This document shows, piece by piece, positions 33,815 through 43,949 of a stretch of 64,000 nt of DNA. Position numbers and translations under genes: made by a program. Origin of the DNA: Arion vulgaris (lineage: Eukaryota; Mollusca; Gastropoda; Stylommatophora; Arionidae); the NCBI GenBank assembly GCA_020796225.1, contig CM036758.1, forward strand, positions 69,267,274 to 69,331,273. Reading direction: 5' to 3'. Numbering within the stretch: the stretch's first letter is position 1; every line of letters begins with the position of its first letter. The notes under the pieces were generated by a model. That model did not search any database. It had not been told where the DNA came from and saw nothing but the letters and a program-made list of their open reading frames with translations.

Positions 33815-34500
33815 TAGCTTGTCCCTTCCGGAACCTGGCTCCCATGATAGTAGTCCTGAAAAACTCTCTGTTCTATGCAAGTTGACCGGCGTCAGTAGAA
33901 GTCATTCTCAGATCGTCAATGACATCTTACACCCATCGTCTTTTAGATCTTCCTCTCATTCTTCTTCCAGGCACCATTTCCTCCAAAATTATCTTTTCTA
34001 TGCACTCATGTCATTTGATATGTGCGAAATATTTAATTTTCCTTGATTTTATGCTCTTTCATAGCCAACTCTCTTTAATATCAAGCTGTTGCAGAACGAG
34101 AGCCGCGGTAGCGTAGTTGTTAGTGAACTCGCTTCTCAAGGCTGGTGGTCTGGGTTCAACTCAAGCAGTGTGCGTGGAATTTTTCCAGACCGCGACGGCT
34201 CTCAGGTCGACCCAGCCTCAACTGGGTACCAGACATGCTCTGGGCAAGTAAAGGCGGCCGGCGTGATGCTGACCACATCACCCATCGTGTGCCGAAGGTC
34301 AATGAAAATACGGGCCTAACACTGTATTGCCCTATATACCACGAGGTATGAAAGGGTTCCTTACTTACTTACTTACTGTTGCAGAACAGAAGCATTTGTT
34401 CTTTTCTCTGTCCATGATATTCTAAGTACTCTTCTGTAGCATTTGCATTCAAAGGCATTAATGATCTTCTCCGCCGCTACAATATATACTACGTGTTACA
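33778..34500 (-). pseudogene. LINE-2-like copy with ATC tail, split by SINE-E
   Basis: The 3' end is an ATC repeat at 33780-33812. Minus then reads GSQVPEGTS and NRESFQDYYH, a LINE C-terminus, with RGRSKRRWV upstream. The element stops at 34097, resumes at 34388 (agaagcatttgttcttttct) and runs to about 34500. Confidence 0.65.
34098..34375 (+). mobile_element. SINE-E copy 2, complete with duplication
   Basis: A tRNA-like head: gccgcggtagcgtagttgtt (box A region) and gtctgggttcaactcaagca (box B). The body is ctcaggtcgacccagcctca, and the tail is tacttacttactt. ctgttgcagaac at 34086-34097 and 34376-34387 is a perfect 12-bp target-site duplication, so this is a real retroposon of 278 bp inserted in the LINE-2-like copy. 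Confidence 0.9.
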
Positions 34501-34550
34501 AATATGTCATAAAAATCCAGTATCAAACACCAGACTTAGAGGGTATAAAG

Positions 34551-34785
34551 ACGATGGATCGACTTAGCTGCACCGGGTTTCCCATATAGCTCCGTCCCTT
34601 TCGACAAAAATGGCACGCCATCTAACGAGAGTGTTGTACGAAAAACAAACTAAGTAATTCCATCAAAAATCTTAGAGATCTTATAAAATAATTGCGCGTG
34701 TGACTCAATCCGGATTCAAACCCCCGACCTTCAGAACGACATGCACACGTCTTAACCACTTCGCCACATAAGCCCCTAGTAACAT
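34551..34785 (-). mobile_element. SINE-D copy, nearly full length
   Basis: Tail gctgcaccgggtttcccata, middle gccatctaacgagagtgttg, box B complement ggattcaaacccccgacctt, box A region cttaaccacttcgccacata. Confidence 0.8.
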
Positions 34786-34835
34786 AATTAATGCCACTTA
34801 AAAACAAACAAAAGTAAGTAAAACAAATAAATTAA

Positions 34836-35165
34836 AAACACGTTAAAACAAACACGTTAAAACAAACACGTTAAACAAACACGTCAAAATAAATACGTTA
34901 AAACCAAAACGTTACAACAAATACGTTAAAACAAATGCGTGAAAACAAATCCGTTAAACAAATCCGTTAAAACAAATACGTTAAACAAATACGTTAAAAC
35001 AATTACGTTACAACAATTACGTTACAACAAATACGTTAAACAAATACGTTACAACAAATACGTTACAACAAATACGTTACTACAAATACGCTACAATAAA
35101 TACGTTACAACAACACGTTACAACAAATACGTGAAAACAAATACGTTAAAACTACGTTAAAACTA
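34836..35165. repeat. 14-16-bp minisatellite, ~22 copies
   Basis: Unit aacaaatacgttaaa with variants cgttac, cgtgaa and cgttaaaac. Each unit carries one CpG in ACGTTA. Confidence 0.9.
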
Positions 35166-35515
35166 CGCATATAAATGAATAAAAATATGTACAACGAGAA
35201 ATAAAACTGAAATACAGCTTAAATACAGAAGATGTAATTTGAAATTCAACACTTACACGATCTCGGAAGATTTCAGAATTGTGTATCAAGCATGACAAAT
35301 GTCAATGAAGTTATAGACGGCAGCAACAAATACAGTTAGCAACAAAACCAACATAAAATTCGATCGTTGATTCGATTGTACGTTGCTGATGATAAATTAA
35401 TAAAAATATTTTTTTAAAAAAGCTAGAAAAAATAATAAAAAATGTTTATAAATAACATTCATAAACATTATTTTTCTTTTTCCTGTTTTTCAACTTTCTT
35501 ATTTTCACAGCGCCC
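35166..35515. other. No feature recognised
   Basis: AT-rich. Contains a short inverted repeat aatgtttataaataacatt (about 35440-35458) only. Confidence 0.5.
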
Positions 35516-35773
35516 ATGTGTTGACAGGGCGCTCAATGTGAGAAAAGAATAGTAACACTGCGACCTACAAGGCATGTCGTAAGAGGCAACTAAAGTAGAG
35601 GTCTAGGAAAACGACCCTAGCAAAAAAAAAAAAGTCGCAGAAATCGGATGTGCTGGTCTACTCGTAGGCGCATAACTGGCACAACGTACAACCGCTCTTA
35701 GGCTCGGATCCCATATCATTCTCAAAGAGTGGTTGTTAACAAGTAGTCGATATGGAGCGATAGAAGAAGAAGA
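35516..35773 (+). mobile_element. SINE-A copy 7
   Basis: caaggcatgtcgtaagaggc, aaatcggatgtgctggtcta, aagtagtcgatatggagcga and a GAA tail. Full length with a poly-A insertion in the core. Confidence 0.8.
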
Positions 35774-35824
35774 ATATTAAAAGCAAGAGAGTAATGGAGA
35801 TGAACTGTAGACATAGACAGAGAT

Positions 35825-35962
35825 TGGTTATTGGTTACTAAACTGACGTCATTGCACTCCGGGCAGACCCATAGGTGTTCAGTCTCCCCAACAGATATCG
35901 AAGAGTATGCATACTGATGGTTCCTTTGGCTCGCTGATTAACCACACCTTTCGCTCTGCCTC
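35825..35962 (-). pseudogene. LINE-4 extreme C-terminus
   Basis: Minus reads QYAYSSISVGETEHLWVCPE then CNDVSLVTNN, a C-terminal Cys/His-type tail. It aligns with 60105-60260 (same frame with an indel) and with the 3' ends of 20770-21115 and 58330-58868. Confidence 0.55.
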
Positions 35963-36134
35963 TCAGGCATCAGACATAGAAAGAGAAGAAGAGATAAAGA
36001 TCTGGAAGGAAAATAGTGGCTTGCTCAAGACAGATCTAGTTGGAGGAAACTTGTTGATGTATTATGATTTAAAATGAGTTAAGAAATCAATAAACATATT
36101 AAAACCATGTCATTTTTCTTTTAAAGAAAGAAGT

Positions 36135-36340
36135 TCTGAAAGTTATAAAACGCCCGCCTGTCCTGCGTGTGCGTAGCGCGTTGGTCAACGGGTGACAAGC
36201 TCTCTGTGAGTGCGGGTTCAATTCCGCAGCCTGGCAGAAAAGCCACAGTTTCCCCAGATTTACGGTGTTCGATGAGTTACGATGTCTATGGCACCGAGCC
36301 AAAGAGCTGACAGCTCAAATGCTTCTGGATCGGAAAAAAA
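36135..36340 (+). mobile_element. SINE-I copy, plus
   Basis: A tRNA-like head: gcgtagcgcgttggtcaacg (box A region) and gtgcgggttcaattccgcag (box B). The body ends ttctggatcggaaaaaa. The 30-bp segment multiplied in the 55.3-kb copy is present here about 1.5 times. Confidence 0.8.
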
Positions 36341-36371
36341 CAACAACTATGAAACCTCTCTTTTGCGTTGA

Positions 36372-36605
36372 AAAATGAAATCCTTGACAGTACTTAGCCA
36401 TCAACTACAGTAAATGAGTCTTTTATTTTTCTAGGCACCACTTATATGTTCAGTAGTTAGCAATTGCTTTCTGAACGGTGAGGTCTATTTTTACCATTGA
36501 AAAGAAATTCAAGGGAACGAATTTTCTTCCAAACTTGCCCACCGTGGGGTTTGAACCAGGTACGCTTGGGTTGTGATCAAGGTCTCTACCGCTTAAGCTA
36601 CAGAC
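36372..36605 (-). mobile_element. SINE-B copy
   Basis: ctaggcaccacttatatgtt, caattgctttctgaacggtg, gtggggtttgaaccaggtac (box B complement), taccgcttaagctacagacg (box A complement). Full length. Confidence 0.85.
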
Positions 36606-36891
36606 GCTCAATGCACACTAGTGTTTTGAAATATAAAGGGGCACGCACTTCATATTCTGAGGTCTGAAAAGGCTACGGGAATTTTGTTTTTTTTAAAAAT
36701 AATATCAAGAAAGACAGGAAGACGAACTGAGACAGAGAAAGAGAAGAAAAGGGAAAGACCAATCATGAAATAAGCTGGTTTGCTTTAGACAGATCTGTTT
36801 GAGGGAAACTTGTTGATGCATTATGCTTCAAGAAGATTTAAGACAACAATCAAAATATTAAAACCACGCCTTCATTTAAAAAAAGTATTTT

Positions 36892-37155
36892 CTTCTTCTT
36901 CTTCTTCTTCAAACTCTCCATATCGATCACTTGTTAACCACTCTTTGCGATTTGTATGTGATCCAACCCTAAGAGCGATTGTATATTGTGCCAGTTATGC
37001 GCCTACAAGTAGGTCAGCACGTTCGATTTCTGCGATACTTTATATTTACTAGTCTAGCTTCCCTAGGCCCCTACCTCAGTCGCCTCTTACGACATGCATT
37101 GTAGGTGGCAGTGTTACTATTCTTTGCTCCTTGAGAACCCTGTCAACATACGGCA
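36892..37155 (-). mobile_element. SINE-A copy 8 (minus)
   Basis: Reversed tail tcttcttcttcttcttca, cacgttcgatttctgcgata, cgcctcttacgacatgcatt. Inserted in unit K. Confidence 0.8.
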
Positions 37156-37282
37156 GATTTGTTGATGCATTAATAAGATAAGCTTCAATAAGATTTTTTT
37201 TTTTAAATAATAAAAATATTAAAACCACGCATTCATTTAAAAAAAAAAAAAAGTTGTAAAGCTATTAAACCTCTTTTTGCGT

Positions 37283-37906
37283 TACCACTTCTTAAAAAAA
37301 ACCACTTTCTGCTTTTTGTCACAATACTGCCTGGGATACCACTTCCTTTCATTTCAAATATCACTTAGGTATAAAAACCACAAATACAATGCACATCAAC
37401 CCTTAAAATAGCCACAAAGGTAACACACGTAACAATTTGCCATTAGTCGACATAACGGGATTCCTCCAAGCCTCAGGGTCTCTAAACATACATATTTATC
37501 ATAATAACATATTGTTACCTTCATGAAAAAAAAAATCATAGAGCATATAATGATTACAGAAGATCTATACCAGTAGCCGTATGTTGTATCAGATAGATAG
37601 TTTAAGTTGTATTTATAACTGCTGCAGCAGAAGTTTAAATAACAAATAACGCGTCGTGGTCTCTTGTATAATTTCATTCCTGACTCTTCAGTTATGGATT
37701 ATTTTATAATAATAGTTACTGACTTGCTAAATGTGAAAGTAAACTATCTTGTATATAAACATAAAATAGTTTAAGTGTCGGTTGTGCATTAAGATTTCAT
37801 GGTAGTATTAAAGAAATTATAATGTTTTGTTCTCGTGAGATAAGGCTCTAGGGCAAATTTTATCAATAGGAAAAAAAATACATCTGTTACATACTACTAC
37901 TTCGAA
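37283..37906. other. No feature recognised
   Basis: AT-rich; a minus open frame of 93 codons (37396-37677) shows no domain. Confidence 0.5.
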
Positions 37907-38895
37907 CGCTACATATCGATCACTTGTTAACCATTCTGTGTGATTTGTATGTGATCTGAGCGTAAGGATGATTGTACGTTGTGCCAGTTATGCGCCTACA
38001 CGTTGGCCAGCACGTCCGATTTCTGTGATGCTTTTTATTTTATTTACTAGGGTAGCTTCCATTTCCTAGACATTCGCAAGAGAGGTAAACACTACCAATA
38101 TTTCCATCAACAAACGCCCATTAAAACAAGTCTTTACATAGGGAGCATCTTTTCAGCAAACGGAAGAATAACTAATGAAATCCAACATAGATGCAACAAA
38201 GCAAATCAAACACTACGGCAAATGAGGCCAATTTAAAAATGCAAACAGGTCACCATGAACACAAAAAGAGCATTGTTCAACACAATATGCCTTCCAACAT
38301 TGTGCTACAAGTGCCAAGCATGGACACTGACATTAAATGACAGAAGAAAACTAGTCACAACAGAGATGAAATGTCTACGAAGAATGATGGGAGTAACAAG
38401 AAGAGACTGGTTGAGACATGAAGACATCAGGAAATATGTGGATACAAGATCACTACTGAACTTTATCAAGAAACAACAAATTAAATGGTTCGGCCACAGA
38501 AGCAGATTACCAACAGGCAGTACACCACAGAGAGCAATGTTGCTCCGATACAGTGGATAAAGAAGCAAAAGACCGGCCACGCACAAGGTGGACCACAGAG
38601 ATAACAGAGGCGAAGAAAGACACTATTCATGAAGTATACAAAAAAGCCGTTCTAGAAATATCTTCTTAGTCTGAAGCTGTGAGACAAATCAGGATTGGAG
38701 AAGAGAAAGAAAGACAAGGCGCATAGAGAGGGTCGCTCCAGATGTCTCCTTTTTCGATCTGACGCTGAAAGGCAAAACATTATTAGAGAATAGATAGATA
38801 CCTTTCCTAGTTCGCCGTACGACATGCCCTGTAGATCGCAGTGGTACTATTCTTTACTTCTCTTGAGGGCTCCGTCACCATACGGGCGGCGACTG
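37907..38895 (-). mobile_element. SINE-A copy 9 (minus), split by LINE-3
   Basis: The tail half is 37907-38069 (acttcgaacgctacatatcg; cacgtccgatttctgtgatg). The 5' half is 38811-38895 (cgtacgacatgccctgtaga; gggctccgtcaccatacggg). Together they make one SINE-A interrupted by 38070-38802. Confidence 0.8.
38070..38802 (+). pseudogene. LINE-3 copy 3, inserted in SINE-A
   Basis: ORF2 C-terminal region: SIFSANGRITNEIQHRCNKA upstream, then KRALFNTICLPTLCYKCQAW, TEMKCLRRMMGVTRRDWLR, and FIKKQQIKWFGHRSRLPTGS. It ends in tagatagata. tttcctag at 38062-38069 and 38803-38810 is an 8-bp target-site duplication. The frame is open for 101 codons (38255-38560) and then broken. 5'-truncated. Confidence 0.85.
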
Positions 38896-39039
38896 TTTAA
38901 CTTCTTTCTATCCTTTTTTTGCCTCTAATGCGGCTTTGGCTAACAGCGTCAGGATAAGAAGGGTTTATAGAACGAGCTATGTTATGCATGATGTCTTTTA
39001 CAGCATCTGTTATTTATGTGGTTCACGTTTTACGGGACA

Positions 39040-39505
39040 TTTTTGGAAAAATATATTTTAGAAGTGATCTCTCTCGATCCCGCTTAGACTGATGTACCAG
39101 ATTTTCTCATAAATTCTGCTGTTGTTTTTAAGGACTCCGTACAGCTTCTCATTAAACTCGTTATTTGCGGGCCAGGTTTCGTTTCTCAGGCCTGCTAGCA
39201 GTTGGCAGTCTTGCAGTAGATGCTCTGCCGTCTTGTCCGCCTTTTCGCAGTGGCACAAGCTAGTTGTGCCAAATTTAAATTTGTTGTGCATGTGGGCCCG
39301 AAGCCTGTTATGGCCGGTACGGAGGCGGATATAACAACTTGTTGGCTACGGGACAGACCATAGTACCCATCTCTGACGCTTCGTTGAGAAGTGATCTGAC
39401 ATTTACCTCATGTTTCTGATGGTGGTAACTGACGACGCCAGTTTGTTGATGACTGATTGTTGTTCTTTGACCTTCAACATATCTCTCTTGTCAGACTGCA
39501 CTCCC
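39040..39505 (-). pseudogene. LINE-5 C-terminal Cys/His domain
   Basis: Minus reads RLRTGHNRLRAHMHNKFKF then CHCEKADKTAEHLLQDCQLL. The RLRTGHxRL plus C-x-C-x8-H-x4-C pattern is the tail that follows RNase H in Jockey/I/R1-type LINEs. Upstream residues (SDKRDMLKVKEQQSVINKLA) continue to the SINE-A at 39506. Only one clear stop and few frameshifts occur, so this is a relatively young fragment. Confidence 0.7.
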
Positions 39506-39721
39506 GCCCGTGTGTTGCTGGGACTCTCAAGGGGAGCAAAGAATAGTAACACTGTGATTTACAAGGCATGTCATAAGAGTCGACTGAGGTAGCGGTCTAA
39601 GAAAACGACCCTAGTAATTAAAAAGCGTCGCAGAAATCCGATGTGCTGGCCTACTTGTAGACGAGTAACTGGCAAAACGTGCAATCGCTCTTAGGCTCAG
39701 ATCACCTACAAACCACAAAGA
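39506..39721 (+). mobile_element. SINE-A copy 10, tail missing
   Basis: cgtgtgttgctgggactctc, caaggcatgtcataagagtc and tccgatgtgctggcctactt. It stops at cacaaagag, lacking the last 45 bp. Confidence 0.75.
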
Positions 39722-40034
39722 GATGAATAAGTAAGTAATAACAAATAAAATTGTAACTATAATTTTGCATTGGAGGCAGTTTTCAAAACAGGAAGCACAA
39801 TTGCCACCATTTTGCTTTACACAAGAGTCTAGACAGGTTTTTTTCTTCTGATTTACAAAAATATCGGGTTTAACTATTTTACTGTAGTCATTTGATGTCT
39901 TTACATCCAATTTAACATCTTCCATTAAATTCTTTTCTTGTGTCTTTATTGACGTCTTTTGATGTCGATAATTATAATTATTACGAGGATCGTATGACCT
40001 ACTCTTCAAATCAGTTTTATGAATGAGGCTGTCT
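39722..40034 (-). other. Candidate exon: Cys-rich segment plus hydrophobic stretch
   Basis: A minus frame starts just after ctgaacag at about 40035 (acceptor-like). It reads TDSLIHKTDLKSRSYDP, then a Lys-rich stretch, then TCLDSCVKQNGGNCASCFEN and CLQC, then IIVTILFVITYLFISLWFV. The cysteines are spaced C-x3-C-x7-C-x2-C-x3-C-x2-C. No repeat family in the window matches it. No ATG lies at the start, so it would have to be an internal exon or a relic. I do not recognise the protein. Confidence 0.3.
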
Positions 40035-41110
40035 GTTCAGATGAACTTTTAGTAATAGCAGAACAAAATAATGTTTTATGGGTTTTAAAAAAAATAAAAT
40101 TAAGTTTATATTAAAGAGAACGTGAATGAAATCGTATAATATAAAAGTAGTTGCAGATTTATTTGTCACAGAAACAAAACAAAACTTGAGTAGACCAAGC
40201 CCTGGACTAAGGAAAGTTTAACAGCTTATATCTGCAGAGGTTTGTAAGTAAACGCTATCATTTTCAACCCTTTACGTGCTTTCTTTATAGAGTTATAAGT
40301 TTGTTAAGTGGGTTAAAAATGTATACATTTCAAAGTTTGTTCAATCAGCCATTATACTAGATCATTGAGAACGTGAGCTGCATTTACATCAAATAACAAA
40401 TGGATCAAAATTATTTTTATCATAAAATTGCATACAATTTACAACATATATTTTATACATTCACCTGCTTATCTTACGTAGAATTATGCACAAAGAGAAT
40501 CAAATATATTTTTCAAATATTTATTATTATAAAAACACATTGAAATGAGAGGCGACTTGCCGGAAAATTGGTAGTGTCTAAACAGTTTTTCCAAGTTGCT
40601 AGTCGTACTGCAGGAGTTAATCTGCTGATTAAGAAACAAACGAACAACAAATTATGAAATAAATCCAACATAAGAGCTGATGAAACAGAATTGAAACTCT
40701 CCCGAGATACCAAAATAAATATCAATGGCGTTCGCTAATAAAAACAACAACACAGAGTGTAAACGGTGAATCAGCAGCGGCTGAGCTGGAGAACAACATC
40801 AGTATAAATAGCAACAACATCAGTAATTATTTCGATCGATGTAATCTGTTTCCTTGTCTTTTGACAGACTCCGGGGATATGGAACATTATGCAATCCTTA
40901 ATAGACTATGGAACGGACAGAGAAAATTGGTCTTAAATCTTGTGTGAGGTGGAGTGAAAGATAATGGGATGATTATGGTGACAATGAGACTTTTCTTGAA
41001 GTAGTTCGGTGATAAGCCAAACAGCAAGTGATTTATGTTTGTTTGTCTTAGTTTTTGGATAATTCTCAGTTAATTTTCTTCTGCATTATTTTGTTTTTTT
41101 TGTAGCGTGT
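40035..41110. other. No feature recognised
   Basis: About 1.1 kb of AT-rich sequence with no repeat match inside the window. A minus open frame of 70 codons at 40513-40725 is unremarkable. Confidence 0.5.
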
Positions 41111-41129
41111 ATTATAGAAGGGTTATTAG

Positions 41130-41795
41130 ATGAAGACAGATAGACAGAGAGGGAGAGGGAGTAAAGAGAGACAAAAAGCGAAAGAGGACGAGGGGAAAAA
41201 GAAAGAGAGCAATAGAGGGAAAGAGAGAAAACAAGAGAACGAGAGATAGAGAAAGAGGAGAGAAAGAACCAGAGAGAAGGCGAAAAAGGACGAGGGGGGA
41301 AAAGAAAGAGAGCAATGGGGGAAGAATAGAGACAAAGAGGAAAGAGGAAAAGAAAGAAGAGAGAGCAAAGAGAAAGAGAGAGAACAAAAGAAAGAGAAAG
41401 AGCGAGAGAAGAGGAGAAAAAAAGAGAAAAAGAAAGAGAGCATATAGATGATAAAGCAAGAAAAGATACAAGAAGATAGAGAAAGAGATAGAAAGAAAGA
41501 AGAGAAAGAGAGAAAGAAGAGAGAAAGAGAAGTACAAGAGAAAGAGAGCGAGAAACAGAAGGGAAGGAGAGAGCGAGAGAAAACGACAAATTGAAAGAGA
41601 CAGTGGATAAGAAAAGGGGAGAAATGGATGTGACACATAGAAAGAAAGAGGAAGAAAGAGAGAGAAAGGGCAAGAAAGAGAAAGAGAGAGAGTCCGAAAG
41701 AGAGAACAAGAGAAAGATAGCGTCTTACAGAGAAAGAAAAAGAAAGTTATCAAAAATGAACACGGACAAGAGACATAAAAAAGAGATGCAGTAGA
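41130..41795. repeat. Polypurine (GAGA/GAAAG) tract, ~660 bp
   Basis: Almost unbroken A/G on plus, with short motifs gagagaaagag and agaaagaagagaaag. Rare pyrimidines occur mainly near 41450 and after 41610. All three minus frames are open as Ser/Leu/Phe-rich strings because of the composition. Confidence 0.95.
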
Positions 41796-41827
41796 GTATT
41801 CATTATAGAACATCTCTCTCAATAATC

Positions 41828-42078
41828 TTGGGGGTGGGTCTCTGTGGCTGAGTGCTTAAGCCCGTGTCTTGCTAGTCCAAGATTTTGGGTTCGAATCCGG
41901 ACCTCGCCGTTCTGTTCACGAGTGCATTTTTCCAGAGACCTATATGAGTGTTGCCGGAGTTAGGGAGTTCGTGCTTTGTGCAATGCTTTCGGCAGATAGC
42001 ATGCCATTTCTACAGAGAGGGACCGAGCCGTATGGGGTAAGACCAGGTGCAATGAAGGCAATTCTTTGGCTTTAAGAC
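41828..42078 (+). mobile_element. SINE-D copy, full length
   Basis: Head gtctctgtggctgagtgctt (box A region) and ttttgggttcgaatccggac (box B). The body ends tgccatttctacagagaggg, agccgtatggggtaagacca and ggtgcaatgaaggcaattct. This is the best reference copy of the family here. Confidence 0.9.
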
Positions 42079-42280
42079 CTTTAAAATCTCAATAATCATT
42101 CAGCAGGGTATACATTCCAGAAGATCTCTTCCACGACAGTTCTAGTGAAAACATATTTATGATATGAAAGGTGCCCTGCACATGATACATTTAATCGTCT
42201 ACACATCTTCAAGTTTTCTTCCACCTCTTTCTTTCTATTTGCATATACTCAACCACGATTTCTGCCGTCAAGCCTCTATG

Positions 42281-42446
42281 CTGCGGCGGCTCGTCATTAA
42301 GGGCCAGTGGGGCCGGGCCCTAACAATAATAACGTATAACGTGTATTTATTATTTTATAAATTAAAATATAGCAACCAAAAACATGATTTATCCGGGGAA
42401 AAAAATGTCTGGCCCCACCAATGAAAATTATCACGAGCCGCCACTG
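42281..42446 (+). mobile_element. hAT-H MITE copy 2
   Basis: 166 bp, inverted ends ctgcggcggctcgt and the complement of cagtggcggctcgt. Flanked by a perfect 8-bp duplication cctctatg (42273-42280, 42447-42454). Confidence 0.9.
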
Positions 42447-42639
42447 CCTCTATGTATCTTTCTCTCTAGTCTGTGACTTAATTAAGCGGTTATGTCGGCA
42501 ACAAATGCACGTCATTCTTCTGCCCTTCATTTGCTATCGTATTGACCAGAAAATTTCATGTTGTTTACTATAAATAAAGTGCTTTCCATTTCATTGTTCT
42601 AGTTTCTTATTCAATAGCCAACCATCTTCAATGTTTCAT

Positions 42640-42850
42640 TTCTTGTTATAGAATCCATTTGTTGATTTATATTCCACGTTATTTTCATGATTATTCTCTA
42701 ATATTAGATTCAATGGCTTGATATGTTGTCTATTTGATTCACAAAGTGGACAGGTTTCATATACATATATATTGAGATATGAAAGATACATACATTTAAA
42801 TATTGCCTTGTTTTTGGTTTCTTTGTCCTGTCTCATATCTTGTATATATA
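42640..42850 (-). pseudogene. Weak LINE ORF2 fragment
   Basis: Minus reads KAIFKCMYLSYLNIYVYETC, PLCESNRQHIKPLNLILEN. The spacing resembles the SILIYGSETWxL block after the LINE RT domain, but identity is low. Confidence 0.3.
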
Positions 42851-42898
42851 TATTAAAAAAAATGCATACAGAGACAGAAACAGACACATATATATATC

Positions 42899-43060
42899 AT
42901 TTTCTTTCCCGATCCAGAAGCATTTGAGATTTCAACTCTTCGGCTCGGTGCCATGGACATCATAACCCTTCGGTTCGGTGCCATGAACACCGTAAATCTG
43001 GAGAATCTGTGGCGTTTCGACCAGCCCACGGAATTCAACTGCACTCACAAGGGCTTATAT
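42899..43060 (-). mobile_element. SINE-I copy, truncated head
   Basis: ctttcccgatccagaagcat, two 30-bp units (cttcggctcggtgccatgga and variants), then ccgtaaatctggagaatctg. The tRNA-like head is cut at a TA repeat (43058-43075). Confidence 0.75.
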
Positions 43061-43344
43061 ATATATATATATATAAAATCAATATATAAACGTACAGACA
43101 CAAAAATGCAGACATAATTATACGTGAAGAGAAAAATATAAACAGAGAAGTAAGGACATAAGCACAGAAACACATAAATAATACACAGACATTGAAACAT
43201 AGCCTAGATTTTAGAAACGTACAAAGAGAGAAAGAGAAGAATACAGAGAGGGCGAGGGGAGAGAGAGAGCATACACAGAAACAGAAATATAGACATAGGA
43301 GAAGCATAGACAAGATAGAGAAACAAGGATAGTGAGAGGGAGAG

Positions 43345-43440
43345 GAGTGGACTCTGGCTGAAACCGGACACATCGCCGAAGGATAAGCACCAGAGCTCCA
43401 AATGGTGCTGAAGATGTGACGTAAACAAGCCAATGCTAAG
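43345..43440 (-). repeat. Interspersed repeat L, copy 1
   Basis: The complement of this stretch (tgcttatccttcggcgatgt, gtccggtttcagccaga) matches 50755-50800. Unclassified. Confidence 0.45.
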
Positions 43441-43588
43441 GCTGCATGAATCAGATTTTCACAAGAATATAATTTATTGGGAGGTCGGGTACATCGGTCT
43501 GGGTAGTGATCGCGAGAGAGAGAATCCTTGTTTACACTGAATGTCTGCACTCGTGACACAGTACTACATTCTAATCCTAGAATACTCT

Positions 43589-43906
43589 AATGGCCGTGAT
43601 GTGTGAAAGAAAGGCGGTCGCATCAGGCAAAAACGTAGGGAGGAGAGGGGGAGGAGGGCGGTATAAGCAGAGAAATCAAAATACAATTTGAACAATTCAA
43701 TAATTAAAAATCTTTACGCAACGCTTATTGTAGATGATATCATTTTTTTAAGTAGATCATATTTACAAAATAAAAATAGTATTCATTTTATTTTGTGTAA
43801 TTTAAAAAAACAATCACAATCGAAGGTTATTTTAAAGAAAAAAACATGTAAGTGACGGCATTTGGAAGACTTGCATCATAATGAGAAAATATATCGCACA
43901 GCACTG
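43589..43906 (+). mobile_element. hAT-G MITE copy 2
   Basis: About 318 bp. Interior gcggtcgcatcaggc, tctttacgcaacgcttattg, caatcgaaggttattttaaa and gacttgcatcataatgagaa matches 58869-59156. Ends are eroded (aatggccgtg; cactg). Flanks aatactct and aatatact match at 6 of 8. Confidence 0.75.
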
Positions 43907-43949
43907 AATATACTCAGATGCTGCATTTTCATCTAAACATACAAGTCAT

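Larger units (their letters stand above)
35965..37282. repeat. Unit K, three diverged copies in tandem, split by SINEs
   Basis: The segment gacagatctgtttgaggga, aacttgttgatgcattatg, then aatattaaaaccacgcattc appears at about 36025-36120, 36788-36880 and 37150-37250. Its continuation (aactatgaaacctctctttt and agctattaaacctctttttg) follows the first and third. SINE-I, SINE-B and SINE-A lie between or inside copies. Confidence 0.65.

Noticed and set aside
41086..41822. Open frames up to 236 codons on minus, Ser/Leu/Phe-rich
   Set aside because: They arise from the polypurine composition, which lacks stop codons in the complement. All three frames are open and no domain is present.
41828..42078. 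A functional tRNA gene suggested by clear A and B boxes
   Set aside because: The head is followed by a SINE body shared with other copies, and I could not fold a clean cloverleaf with acceptor stem. SINE-D explains it.
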